A stretch of 64,000 bases of DNA. It comes from Liolophura sinensis (Eukaryota > Mollusca > Polyplacophora > Chitonida > Chitonidae). The DNA lies in assembly GCF_032854445.1 (NCBI RefSeq), contig NC_088297.1, positions 25,661,915 through 25,725,914 of the forward strand. The letters run 5' to 3'. Positions 43,640-56,800 of this stretch are shown piece after piece. A program made the position numbers and the translations under genes. Position 1 is the stretch's first letter, and every line of letters begins with the position of its first letter. The notes under the pieces were generated by a model. It had not been told where the DNA came from, ran no database searches, and saw only the letters and a program-made list of their open reading frames with translations.

Positions 43640-43712
43640 AGTACAGAAAAGGCCCTGGTACAATCTGCACAGAAAAGGCCCTGGTACAATCTGCACAGAA
43701 AAGGCCCTGGTT
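43640..43712. repeat. 26-bp repeat, three copies
   Basis: Units of cagaaaaggccctggtacaa plus tctgca. Confidence 0.9.
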
Positions 43713-43872
43713 CCTCATTATAAGGTATAGTGAAAACTGTTCATTTAACCGTACTTCCACTAAATAAGCAACGTAAGAGAAAGCAAACTATGCTCATTAC
43801 TGCCTCAATATGTCCGTGCATACTTGAAAGGGAAACAAGTAAATATGCATTGCATCAAAAAGTACTGATTAA

Positions 43873-44466
43873 TAATGCCTGACTGATAATACGAACAATA
43901 ATGATCGTTCACAAATTTTGAGGTCAGTTAAGGAACTCGCTTGTAATATGCCATTACTTAATGCCTGACTGATAATACGAACAATAATGATTGTTCACAT
44001 ATTTGAGGTCAGTTAAGGAACTCACTTGTAATATGCCATTACTTAATGCCTGACTGATAATACAAACAATAATGATTGTTCACATATTTGAGATCAGTTA
44101 AGGAACTCGCTTGTAATATGTCATTACTTAATGCCTGACTGATAATACGAACAATAATGATCGTTCACATATTTGAGGTCAGTTTAGGAACTCACTTGTA
44201 ATATGCCATTTCTTAATGCCTGACTGATAATACGAACGATAATGATCGTTCACATATTTGAGGTCAGTTTAGGAACTCACTTGTAATATGCCATTTCTTA
44301 ATGCCTGACTGATAATACGAACGATAATGATTGTTCACATATTTGAGGTCAGTTTAGGAACTCACTTGTAATATGCCATTACTTAATGCCTGACTGATAA
44401 TACAAACAATAATGATCGTTCACATATTTGAGGTCAGTTAAGGAACTCGCTTGTAATATGCCATTA
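43873..44466. repeat. 85-bp tandem array with internal palindrome
   Basis: Seven units of taatgcctgactgataatac, gaacgataatgatcgttc and gaactcgcttgtaatatgcc. The arms gaacgat and atcgttc form an inverted repeat in the best copies. A single diverged copy at 44700-44790 may be the founder. Confidence 0.95.
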
Positions 44467-44812
44467 CATAGATATTGGTTTATGTCAGAACATTCTTGGA
44501 CAGCAGTCCAGGAGACAAGTATTGTTGTTATAGCATGCAGTGGGTAATAACATATTATCTGTGACATATACTTCCTTATAGCCTATAGTGAAAGCTATGT
44601 CTCTAACGAATTTAAGCAAAATTCATCAGCAATAAATTGATTATTAATAACACAATAACTCTGTGCACACATGAGAATGTACAAATAAAATGCACTAAAT
44701 CAAAACTGACGAGTACGAGTAGATGACGAATATTACAAATGATAATGATCACTGACGTAATTTGCATGGTGTCAGTTAAAGAACACACATTTGAGATGAT
44801 GTGTTTCTCCTG

Positions 44813-45790
44813 TTAGACTCTGCGCTCCTGACACCCGATATAACACAAAGACTTCCACCTACCCAGTTTTTGAATCATATGACCCTGCGCACCAGCATGT
44901 GCCGAACTGGGGGCTGCTCCTATTCTGTATGGGTGCACGGAATATAAATCATCTTGTAAACCTAGCATAGCTAAAATATGACTGGTGTGAGTGATAACAA
45001 AAACTGCCTTGCTTTGCCTTGCTCTGTCAAGAACAGTGGCTGGAATAAATGTGCCCATGCATGGTGTGTTTGTCTCAGATTACAAAATTGCTTAAGTGCA
45101 GTAACTGGACAGTGAAAAACAGTAACTGGACCTTGACTTGTGAAGAATAGTTTCTTTGCCTTCAAGAAATCTGTCTAGTTTGGACTTCCTTAGATGAATC
45201 GTACAAGTGTTGTGATTGTCAGCTCACCTGAGATCATCTAAGGTGATGTTTAACTTAGGGCTGAAGTCAGCTCCCTTTGTAGATAGCTCCCCACATCTCA
45301 TAAAGCCAAAGAACACCACTGCCATTGCAGCTTGCATTAACAGATTAGTATATAGAGTAAAGTTACTTGAACCATTCCTTAAAACGGTGTGCATTTGACA
45401 TAGGACCTGATAGGTTGTAGGTAGTCTCGTCTTAGTGTCGCTGTTTTGCAGTCTTTTAATACCATTTAGTATGATATGCAGATGACACAGAGGCAGCTGC
45501 TGCTGGTTTGCCTTAGGGTTAGCAAAACCTGTTCTTATTTAAACAAAACGTATTCCTGCCAAGTACGTTTTGATTGTACAAAACTTCAATCTCAAAATTT
45601 TAAAGCAAAGAAAGGTTACAAAGAAAATAAGCTTGTCTTCGTCAATCAGAGGTAAACGTCCTCTATCCCCCCGAAAACCGTAACCAGCCAAGAAGCGCAG
45701 GAAAGTGTCTATATTCCAACTCTATAGACTTGATGTGTATTGTCCCTGATAGCTACCTTCCAAATCTCCTTGATTGCCTGATTTAAGTCT
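44813..45790 (-). pseudogene. Broken tyrosine recombinase (DIRS/YR-transposon type)
   Basis: Reading the minus strand from about 45720 gives recombinase sequence of the kind carried by DIRS-like and other YR elements. Visible blocks: WNIDTFLRFLAGYGFRGDRG and IKTYLAGIRF (core-binding domain), GIKRLQNSDTKTRLPTTYQ, FFGFMRCGEL (first catalytic Arg), HCPVTALKQF, THTSHILAMLGL, HPYRIGAA (H-x-x-R motif) and IQKLGRWKS. In-frame stops at 45539-45541 and 45224-45226, and at least two frameshifts, show that it is dead. The usual nucleophile Tyr after the G-R-W motif appears to be Cys. No reverse transcriptase is visible nearby, so the element class is open. It lies in the presumed first intron of the myosin gene. 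Confidence 0.82.
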
Positions 45791-45967
45791 TGACCAAATC
45801 CTTGAGGGAAGGAGAAGACACCAAGGCGCATTTGTTGCTGCGGGCTAGTACCTGTAACTCAGGCTCAGACATTGTTTGGGTGATGTTTGTCAATCTTGCA
45901 TCTGCCTGAATGAGAAAGTTTTTTGTAGCCTGCCACAAAGTCAACTCGGACATGTACTTAGTTGTTT

Positions 45968-46052
45968 GCCTTCGTTAATACAGAATACAAAGTCTGGAAG
46001 CTCATTGAACATCTGATAAGAATGTTATCAAGGTGACCTTGATTTTAAGAAT
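45968..46052. repeat. Right copy of the direct repeat flanking the recombinase pseudogene
   Basis: Same orientation as 43387-43472. Could be terminal or split direct repeats of the dead element, or an older segmental duplication. Confidence 0.6.
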
Positions 46053-46391
46053 ATGGTTGATGCTTGGAAACTACAGAATATAAAATGACAACAATAGGGA
46101 AGAGTGAGTCAGTGAGTGAGTGCTTGGGGTTTAACGTCGTACTCACAATAGGGAAGAAGTTGAGAAATCCTTCAGGGTTATGAAATGCATGTAATAAAGT
46201 ACGCACAGAATTCACATGAATATACCTGTTATGTAGATACAGGATTATCTGCTCAGGGGATCAATATCTGATCCTATCTCATCTTACCCTCAGCAGGTTA
46301 CAGGTAAATGTCAGGGAATGAAGTCCACCCACAAGTATCTGACAGCAATGACATTTGGAGTGTTACCTCATATGATGGATTATTACGATAT

Positions 46392-46695
46392 TCAAGTATG
46401 TACATGTGTGTGGACTTCTTCCCTATTGTTGTACATGTGTGTGGACTTCTTCCCTATTGTTGTACATGTGTGTGGACTTCTTCCCTATTGTTGTACATGT
46501 GTGCGGACTTCTTACCTATTGTTGTACATGTGTGCGGACTTCTTACCTATTGTTGTACATGTGTGCGGACTTCTTACCTATTGTTGTACATGTGTGTGGA
46601 CTTCTTCCCTATTGTTGTACATGTGTATGGACTTCTTCCCTATTGTTGTACATGTGTGTGGACTTCTTCCCTATTGTTGTACATGTGTGTACTGT
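46392..46695. repeat. 31-bp tandem array
   Basis: About ten units of ttgtacatgtgtgtggactt plus cttccctattg; a tacc/gcgg variant occupies three adjacent units. Confidence 0.96.
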
Positions 46696-46711
46696 AATTC
46701 TTTGATCTTTT

Positions 46712-46812
46712 ATGGGCTCTGCCCGGTTTCCTCCCACCATGATGCTGGCCGCTGTCAAATAAATGAAATACTCTTAAGTACGATGTAAAACATGTCAAAG
46801 AAATAAATAAAT
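46712..46812 (+). repeat. 5'-truncated SINE
   Basis: Keeps gggctctgcccggtttcctc, accatgatgctggcc and a tail of aaataaataaat. Confidence 0.85.
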
Positions 46813-46935
46813 CAACCTTTTCACATGTTTATTCAAGCTTATTCTGAAGGCATTATTGTGTGTACTACATTCAGGAAAATTACACTTTTTGTGAAGCCCT
46901 GGAATTAGCCAATCTAACCAATGTAGATTTGTCTC
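46800..46935 (-). repeat. Dispersed repeat DR3, copy 1
   Basis: Its minus strand shares ctacattggtt(g/a)gattgg, agggc(c/t)tcacaaaaag and aataatgccttcagaata with 55583-55690. Confidence 0.75.
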
Positions 46936-46974
46936 CAAAACTTTGAAATGTGCATAAATTACGCCAAAAGTCAC

Positions 46975-47330
46975 ATGTGAACTGACCACCATCACCTGTG
47001 TGAACTGACCAGCATGGCCACCCACCTGAACTGACCATCATCACACGTGTCAACTGACCACCATCACCTGTGTGAACTGACCACCATGACATGTGAACTG
47101 ACCATCACCTGTGTGAACTGACCACCATCAGGTGTGTGAACTGACCACCATCACCTGTGTGAACTGACCACCATCAGGTGTGTGAACTGACCACCATCAC
47201 TTGTGTGAACTGACCACTGTCACTGGTGTGAACTGACCACCATCACCTGTGTGAACTGACGACCATCACTTGTGTGAACTGGCACCATCACCTGTGTGAA
47301 CTGACCACCATTAGGTGTGAACTGACATGT
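46975..47330. repeat. 23-bp tandem array
   Basis: About 15 units of gtgtgaactgaccaccatca plus cct, just upstream of the myosin first coding exon. Confidence 0.95.
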
Positions 47331-47705
47331 AAAGTCAGTAAATAAAAGTTTTCCAGTATGGCATTGAACCCCTGTCAGATTGGTCAAAAAATATTTATAT
47401 AATACATGTGCATGAGCTTTGTGTTTTTATGTTTGAATTGATTTGACTGTACAGTTTTGATTGATGTTTTATGCAAGTTTATTTCATGATTCATTAACGG
47501 GCAATATTAAGGGCACAACACATTAAAATTTTCATAAATTTCAAAATGTAATTTTTTAGTTTGTTTTGTGAACTGTAATCAGTACTACACCACACATACC
47601 TGTCTAACTAATGAATCCAATTTGTGCACATTTTCAGGTTGGAAAGATATATTCAGTTCATCCATTGGCAAATAGCTTGACATGATGAACCAATGAGATC
47701 GAAGT

Positions 47706-47813
47706 ATGGAACCTGGCACGGGATTGGTCAATGATCTTGCCACCTTGAGTGATTTGGATGAGAACATTCTGTTGGAGGAGCTGAGGGCTCGCTATGGCAA
47801 AGACATCATCTAT
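47706..47813 (+). CDS. Myosin first coding exon
   Basis: ATG at 47706 opens MEPGTGLVNDLATL; donor gtgcgt at 47814, phase 0. The acceptor attttcag ends at 47637, so 47638-47705 is probably 5' untranslated sequence of this exon. Confidence 0.82.
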
Positions 47814-50800
47814 GTGCGTATAGCTTAATAACACTTAATGCATAAGTATCATGGGTCCACCAGTGCATTCAAGTCCAGCTCATGCTGGCTTCCTCTCTGG
47901 CCATAAGTGCATACATATCATGGGTCAAATTAAAGGTGGAACTTAACAAATCAGATTTCTATGCATGTACAGATCTGTATCTGGATTCATAAGTAAATTT
48001 GGATGACCCAAGAATTTCAGAACTGAAATCTTTGACTTTGCAATTCCTCTACGTTCATAATGTAAAGGTGCAAGGTTAATCCATTATGTACATGTACATA
48101 ACCTAGAAGGGGAGTGGCTACAAGATACAGTCCTTGTAGACATTACCTACATGTACATAACCTAGAAGGGGATTGGCTACAAGATACAGTCCTTGTAGAC
48201 ATTACGTACATGTACATAACCTAGAAGGGGATTTGCTACAAGATACAGTCCTTGTAGACATTACCTACATGTACATAACCTAGAAGGGGATTGGCTACAA
48301 GATACAGTCCTTGTAGACATTACGTACATGTACATAACCTAGAAGGGGATTTGCTACAAGATACAGTCCTTGTAGACATTACCTACATGTACATAACCTA
48401 GAAGGGGATTGGCTACAAGATACAGTCCTTGTCGACATTACGTACATGTACATAACCTAGAAGGGGATTGGCTACAAGATACAGCCCTTGTTGACATTAC
48501 GTACATGTACATAACCTAGAAGGGGATTGGCTACAAGATACAGTCCTTGTAGACATTACCTACATGTACATAACCTAGAAGGGGATTGGCTACTAGATAC
48601 AGTCCTTGTAGACATTACCTACATGTACATAACCTAGAAGGGGATTGGCTACAAGATACAGTCCTTGTAGACATTACGTACATGTACATAACCTAGAAGG
48701 GGATTTGCTACAAGATACAGTCCTTGTAGACATTACCTACATGTACATAACCTAGAAGGGGATTGGCTACAAGATACAGTCCTTGTAGACATTACGTACA
48801 TGTACATAACCTAGAAGGGGATTGGCTACAAGATACAGTCCTTGTAGACATTACCTACATGTACATAACCTAGAAGGGGATTGGCTACTAGATACAGTCC
48901 TTGTTGACATTAATGTTGAGTAATCCTACACTTGGCAGATATGTGTTTTCTTCCTTTTAAAATAGCCTGACTCACATGTACAAGTTCATCACATCATGAG
49001 CTTTTTGAATTCCCCGCTGACAGCTACTGACTAATTCTACACCTGAGTGGGCATTTATGTTTTCTTCCTTATAAAGTAGCTCAGAGCTGATTTCTTTTTG
49101 CAGACCTATGTTGGGGACATCCTTATTGCTTTGAACCCTTACAGGCCATTGCCCTTATATGGACGTCAGGTATGTGTGATGTTATTATGGAATATACAGC
49201 ACTAATTTGTATTATTGTTTGACAGGCAGACTAAATCATTTTTTCAATGTGACAGGAGGTTATACATAAATAATATTAGAAATTATCTAGTGCACTATCT
49301 CAGCAATATTTGCTGTTGAATATATATGTACATGATCAGAAAGCCTTGAAAAACTGGAAAATCTTCGTCAACATAAATAAAAAGGTGGATTTTCACATTC
49401 ATTTTTATTCCATTTTGGGATTTTTTGTGTTAGCTTGCCCTGAAAACACAAAATCAAATTGGAGTGGCCTGAACCGTTGTGCAGTTTTTTGTTGAATGTT
49501 GGAAGGACGTTCATTTTAAGAATGACAGCAGTTGATGTTGGACAATTTCAGATTTGATTCACCTGCAGTTACATATATGGGGTTGGATGATCTGCTTAGT
49601 GGCAAGCAGGATATCTGGGTTCAACCCTGACTCCCATCTTGTTGTATGCAAAATTGGCAAGTTGACATCTTCCTTGTGTTGTACATACTAGGCAACATGC
49701 CACATTCCAGCCGCCCCAGTTTCACTGTACTTGCTGTGACTGGGAGGGGTGTCATGTCTTGTGTTTTCTGGGTGTCATGTTTGGTGTTTTCTGGGTGTCA
49801 TGTCTGGTGTTCTCTCCATGAGGCTTCAGCATATGCATTGTAGACGGGGCATCCTTGGCCGAGGTACGTGGTTAGAACGCCAGCGCAGCACAATGACCCA
49901 GGAGCCTCTCACCCATGCGGTTGCTGCGAGTTCAAGTCCAGCTCTTGCTGGCTTTCTCTCTGCCCACACGTGGGAAGGTTTTCCGGCAACCTGTGGATGG
50001 TCATAGGTTTCCCCGGGGCTCTACTCGGTTTCCTCCCACTATAATGTTGGCCGCAGTCGTATAAGTGAAATACACAGAGTAGACCTACTATAAATATGTT
50101 GATCAGTATCGGAATGTATGCTGAAAGGAGACACTTTTGATCTAGCTGAAATAATGTTGAAACCAGCATCTGACTCTGAGCAAGGACATGCAAATGTAGC
50201 ATGAAGTGTAGCATGAAGTGTAGCATGAAGTGTTGTTAACTTGTTGTCACAAAACTCTCGTTTTGTTGGAACCATCTGTTGGTGATGTTGAACAGTTTTT
50301 CTGCCCATGCCGCGTGTTAGATTTTGTCTTTTCCATGACTACAAAGGATGTGTCCAAAATACAGAGTGGCCAAAGTGGCCGTCCGAAGGCTTAACATTTT
50401 CCACTGCAGTGAATGTCAAAAGCAAAGATATTCATTTCATTATGCAAACCTGGTGAACTGATGTCAAGATCAACTCAGGTGATACTGTGAATGACCTAGC
50501 TCTAAATGAGTAAAAAACATACCTCTGAACTTTGTATTATTAAAGGACTTCTGCATAACTATGTAAGCCTACAAGTAATACACTGTCCAAAATTACGGGA
50601 TTCATGCTCTGTTGTTTTTTTCAGTTCTTTTTTTAATTTTGAAGTTGTTGAGTGTATGATGGTGTGCCTTCCATATGCTCACTCCTACAGTATAGCTATT
50701 AGTTAGAAATGCATGATCGTTTGCCTTCCATCTGCTCACTCCTACGACAGAGCCATTAGTTAAAAGTGTATGATGGTGTGCCTTTCATCTGCTCACTCCT

Positions 50801-53800
50801 ATAGTACAGCCATTAGCTAGAAGTTCATGATGGTGTGCCTTCCATCTGCTCACTCCTACGGCATAGTTATTAGTTAGAAGTGCACGATCCTGTGCCTTCC
50901 ATCTGCTCACTCCTGCGGCAGAGCCATTAGTTAGAAGTGCACGATGGTGTGCCTTCCATCAGCTCACTCCTGCGGCAGAGCCATTAGCTAGAAGCGCACG
51001 ATGGTGTGCCTTCCACCTGCTCACTCCTGTGGCAGAGCCATTAGCTAGAAGCGCACGATGGTGTGCCTTCCACCTGCTCACTCCTGTGGCAGAGCCATTA
51101 GCTAGAAGCGCACGATGGTGTGCCTTCCACCTGCTCACTCCTGTGGCAGAGCCATTAGCTAGAAGCGCACGATGGTGTGCCTTCCACCTGCTCACTCCTG
51201 CGGCAGAGCCATTAGCTAGAAGCAAACGATGGTGTGCCTTCCACCTGCTCACTCCTGCGGCAGAGCCATTAGCTAGAAGCGCACGATGGTGTGCCTTCCA
51301 CCTGCTCACTCCTGCGGCAGAGCCATTAGCTAGAAGCGCACGATGGTGTGCCTTCCACCTGCTCACTCCTGCGGCAGAGCCATTTGGCTAGAAGCGCACG
51401 ATGGTGTGCCTTCCATCTGCTCACTCCTGCGGCAGAGCCATTAGCTAGAAGCGCACGATGGTGTGCCTTCCACCTGCTCACTCCTGCGGCAGAGCCATTT
51501 GGCTAGAAGCGCACGATGGTGTGCCTTCCATCTGCTCACTCCTGCGGCAGAGCCATTAGCTAGAAGCGCACGATGGTGTGCCTTCCACCTGCTCACTCCT
51601 ACAGGATAACCATTAGTTAGAAGTGCATGGTGGTGTGCCTTCCAGCCTATTCTAAACTCAGCTTTCAAAGTCCTGCTTAATGCTTATTGGAGCTTAATAA
51701 TGACCTAGCTTCTTTGCAGTTTTCATGACTGCATAAAAAAATGTCTGACGTGATTTAAGGCAGTAGATCAAATTTCCACCAATTTACCAGTGCGACTCCT
51801 AAAGTTGTAGAAGACAACATCAGGTGTATAATTGTAAAGTGCATACACCTGTAAATTATTAAGTGCTATTTTTTTGACATGCTTGAACAAGAACCCATAG
51901 ACGTACTCCACACTTATTTTCATTTTATCCTCTGTAGATTCTGTGTACCAGTTGTTACTGGAAGCACTCTGATCTTTTCACATGACTCTGATGTCACTGT
52001 CACACCCAGCATTACAGACCTACCCAGATCACCCAGGCCTCGATCACCTGTCTCACCTGTGCATCGGAGTTCAACCTTTTGACGTCACACTTTACCTGTG
52101 TGTCACACAGACTTTGCCCTTGGGCGTGGGAATACTGGGTGTGGGTAGTGCTACACTCTCCCTGACTCATAACTGATTAATCACTTCATATATGATACTG
52201 CATACTTTTCTGTATCATGACCGGACGCACGGCAAGATAATACGACTTAAAACATAAGTAAGCACCACCTGAATAACTGAGGAAAACTATACCGGGTACC
52301 TAACACCATTTTAACTCATGTTTTTGGATATTTTTAAAATGAAATTAAATGCTTTGAAATGTTTGAATTCTAAGGTGGGGTATATTGGCCATGTCAAAAG
52401 ATTGCATTGCATCACCTTTTGTGTCCATATATTCACCCGCAGGACAAATTGTAGGTTTTTTTTACCTGTGAGAGCTATTCCGACATAAAAAACCATGTTT
52501 TTAGAGTGGGGAAATCTTCTTGTGATGTCGCAGATACCCAGTAAAGCCCGCTATAGAATTCAAATAATTTGAGTGCATTTAACTTCTTCACAAAATCTAA
52601 AAAGTACATGTTAGAGTTAGACTAAAACTATTTTTTTCGCGTAGTTTTCAGTTTGATGTTCATTACTGTCCATTTTTTCCTTTCTTTATCTTTCTGGTGG
52701 GATATCTACATGTAGGTATACATGGTCCCATTTTATCATGAATCATTTATTGTATATACTTAGCACAGGTGAAAATCTAGGATAAAAATTGACAGAAATC
52801 AACTCATGTTAGTCAAATTAACTCTGGCAAGTTTATCAGGAAGTATCTTATTTCACTTCTGTCCATATTTGACATGTCTTTTGTACATTACAGTGTACAT
52901 TGATTTACTGGATGTATAGTGTGGCTGTTTGTTTGACTGTTTGTTTGTCTGTTTGTTTGTCTGTTTGTTTGTCTGATCTGAGGTTATATGATATGACCCA
53001 TGATGCTGACTTCACATCAGCCAATGTGAGGAAAACTATAATGATCAGTTATAATGATCTGTGCGTTTCTCGCTTGCAGTTGTAGTCTGTTTCTCTTCAG
53101 TAAATACAGATGAGTCGTGAGTTCAATCCTGGGCATGTGTATTGTGTTGACCATAATACACGTAGATGTTTGTTATAGAAATATTCATGACAAGAATCAT
53201 TGGTATACCCCCTAAAACTAACCACTGTCACATAGGTGAACAGTTCTTTAGTATATAATTTTATAAACGACAATTTCAAATTATACAAACTGTGTACATG
53301 TGTGTACAGGATATTTATAGAAAAAGTCAGTCAAACTTGCAAGTGATTTTATTTTCAGGTTTGATTTTTTTTTTTTTTGCACTCTTTGATAAGCAGACAC
53401 TTTAGTCTCCTGCTGAACTGTGCGTGCTGATGACTGCTTGGCATGTTTGCATACACCTGAGTGACAGCTCACCTGTAATCACAGGAGTAGTGTTACCTGC
53501 ACGCTATGTATGTACGTCCTCAGGAGTACCTCAGGTGTGTCTGGTTATGGAGGTTACACTGTACACTGAGAACATACAGGTATACAGCCTCCAGTACACT
53601 GTACATGCATCTAGTCAGGGACATGTTGTATCTTGTTGTCCAAAGGCTGGGATATGGGCTGTTATAACAGGCTATGCCATTTTCAGCAGTCATGCCTATT
53701 TACTATGTAGCAGACAGATTTGTTTACTATGAATAAGATGTATTATTATGTTAATTTGGTAAACCAGAGATCCACCTCAAGCAAATCACAGATGCACCTC

Positions 53801-56800
53801 CGGCAAACCAATGATACACCTCAGGCAAACCACAGATGTTCACCAGGCAAACCACAAATGTACACCAGGCAAACCAATGATACACCTCAGGCAAACCACA
53901 GATGTACACCAGGCAAACTAGTGGTACACCTCAAGCAAACTACAGACGTACACCAGTCAAACCAGTGGTACACCTCAGGCAAACCACAGATGTACACCAA
54001 GCAAACCATTGGTACACCTCAGGCAAACCACAGATGCACCTCAGGCAAACCAATTATACACCTTAAGCAAGCCACAGATGTACACCAGGCAAACCACAAT
54101 TAGACCTCAAGCAAACCACAGATTCACAGGCAAATCACAGATACATTTCAGGCAAACCACACATGCACTTCGGACAAACCACAGATACACCTCATGCAAG
54201 CTACAGATGCACTTCTGGCAAACCACAAATACACCTCGGACAAACCACACATATGCATATACCCCGAGGCAAACCACACATACAGACAAACCTTGGGTAC
54301 ATTTCAGACAAACAACAGGTACGCCTCAGGCAAATCACAGTTACACCTTAGGCAAACCACAGATGCACCACAGGCACACTTCAGGCAAACAACAGGTACA
54401 CCTCAGGCACACCACAAGTACACCTCAGCCAAACCACGCATACATGTAAGCCTCAGACAAAGCACAAGAACACTTCAGGCAAACCACAAACACACCTCAG
54501 ACAAACCACAATTTCTCCACAGACCAACCACACATGGGTCTCAGGCAAACCACAAATACACCTCAGGTGCAATTCTGCCTACGAGCACTGGTGTAGAGAA
54601 CTGTTAGCCTAAATTGTCAAAAAACAACGCTACCTTGCAATATATCAGTATGCAGTTGAGTGTAGAGCTGTTCTGTGTCTAACAGTACATGTGTGTTTGT
54701 GTGTAGACCTACTTAATGTACCCATGTGTAATGTACATATACCTTTGGCCTAGCCAACATAATTATTACAACAGACTGGGGAAACAATTAGCAGTCTAAC
54801 CCGCCTGGCCTGGCCTGATGTAATTATCATTACCCCCATGTATGTGATGGTGCTGACAGCTTACTACTGTAATCAACAGCCACAGGAAATAAAAATGTAG
54901 GCCAGTTTGTATGTTAGAACAATGAGGATTTCACCCATTGTAGGCCGATTTATATGTTAAAACAATGAGGACTTCACCCATTAAATGTAGGCCGATTTGT
55001 ATGTTAGGACAGTGAGGATTTGTATGTTAGAACAATGAGGATTTGTATGTTAGAACACTGAGGATTTCACCTATTGTATGTAGGCCGATTTGTATGTTAG
55101 AACAATGAGGATTTTTATGTTAGCTGTCATTTTAGTTGCTAAAATCAGAATATAATTCTGTGCATATGGTACATGTACGTGTGTCATATGGTGCATGTGT
55201 CATATGGTGCATGTGTCATATGGTGCAAGTGTCATATGGTGCATGTGTCATATGGTGCATGTGTCATATGGTGCAAGTGTCTTATGGCATATGTGTCTAA
55301 CGGCGCATGTGTCATGGTGCATGTGTCCTATGGTGCATGTGTCTTATGGTGCATGTGTCATATGGTGCATGTCATGTGGTGCATGTGTCATATGGTGCAT
55401 GTGTCATGTGGTGCATGTGTCATGTGGTGCATGTGTCATGTGGTGCATGTCATGTGGTGCATGTGTCATATGGTGCATGTGTCATGTGGTGCATGTGTCA
55501 TGGTGCATGTGTCATATGGTGCATGTGTCATATGGTGTATGTGTCATGGTGCATATCTCATTGCGGATGTGTTTTATGGCGCAAAACTACATTGGTTGGA
55601 TTGGCCAGTGCCAGGGCCTCACAAAAAGAACAATTTTTTAAGTCTACACAGAATAATGCCTTCAGAATATGCTAGAATAAACACCTTAGTCATTGCGATG
55701 TGGTCAGTAGCTTGCCCCATCACACCTCTGGCTCCTCCCTTTCATGTATAGCACTGACTACCAGGGTATCAGTGAAATGTTTTCAAGCATGGCATTAAAC
55801 TGTTTGAATCAAATATCTATTAATATTTTCTGTATACCATCGTGACCATGGTCTTATGTCTAGATGCATCTCTGGTCAGTTGACTGGCAAATTAAGTCTT
55901 GATGACATTCTATAATGATTAAATTAATAATTACATTATTATGATAAATAATAATGAAATATTGATTAAGGTTTGTGATATGCATATTATACCTCCAATT
56001 ACTGATTGAAAGTTATTTAAGCTGTATCATAACACTTGTTACATGACATATATCATGACATATGTTACTTGAACTATATCATGACACTTGTTACATGACA
56101 TATATCATGACACCTGTTATTTGAGCTGTATCATGACACCTGTTACTTGAGATATATCATGCCACCTGTTATTTGAGCTGTATCATGACACCTGTTATTT
56201 CAGCTGTGTCATGACACCTGTTACTTGAGCTATATCATGACACCTGTTATTTGAGCTGTATCATGACACCTGTTACTTGAGCTGTATCATGACACCTGTT
56301 ACTTGAGCTATATCGTGACACCTGTTACTTGAGCTATATCATGCCACCTGTTATTTGAGCTGTATCATGACACCTGTTATTTGAGCTGTATCATGACACC
56401 TGTTACTTGAGCTATATCATGACACCTATTACTTGAGCTGTATCATGACACCTGTTATTTGAGCTGTATCATGACACCTGTTATTTGAGCTGTGTCATGA
56501 CACCTGTTACTTGAGCTATATCATGACACCTGTTATTTGAGCTGTATCATGACACCTGTTATTTGAGCTGTATCATGACACCTGTTGCATTAGCTATATC
56601 ATGACACCTTCTGCATGAGCTATATCATGACACCTGTTACATGTTAAATGTACATTTATTGGTTAAGATACTGTCTAGCAAATCGACATTACACTGAATA
56701 ATAATAATAGCACTAGTAATAATGCGAAAAATAATAATAGTACTACTAATATTTCTAATAATAAAACTGCATGTGGGACGGTTAACCAACAACCTCTGGA

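Noticed and set aside
49575..49640. Possible tRNA gene or SINE head (gggttcaaccctgac)
   Set aside because: Only a B-box-like word is convincing; no cloverleaf stems could be drawn and no SINE body follows.
50959..51391. 19-residue periodic frames on both strands
   Set aside because: Product of the 57-bp repeat in a myosin intron.
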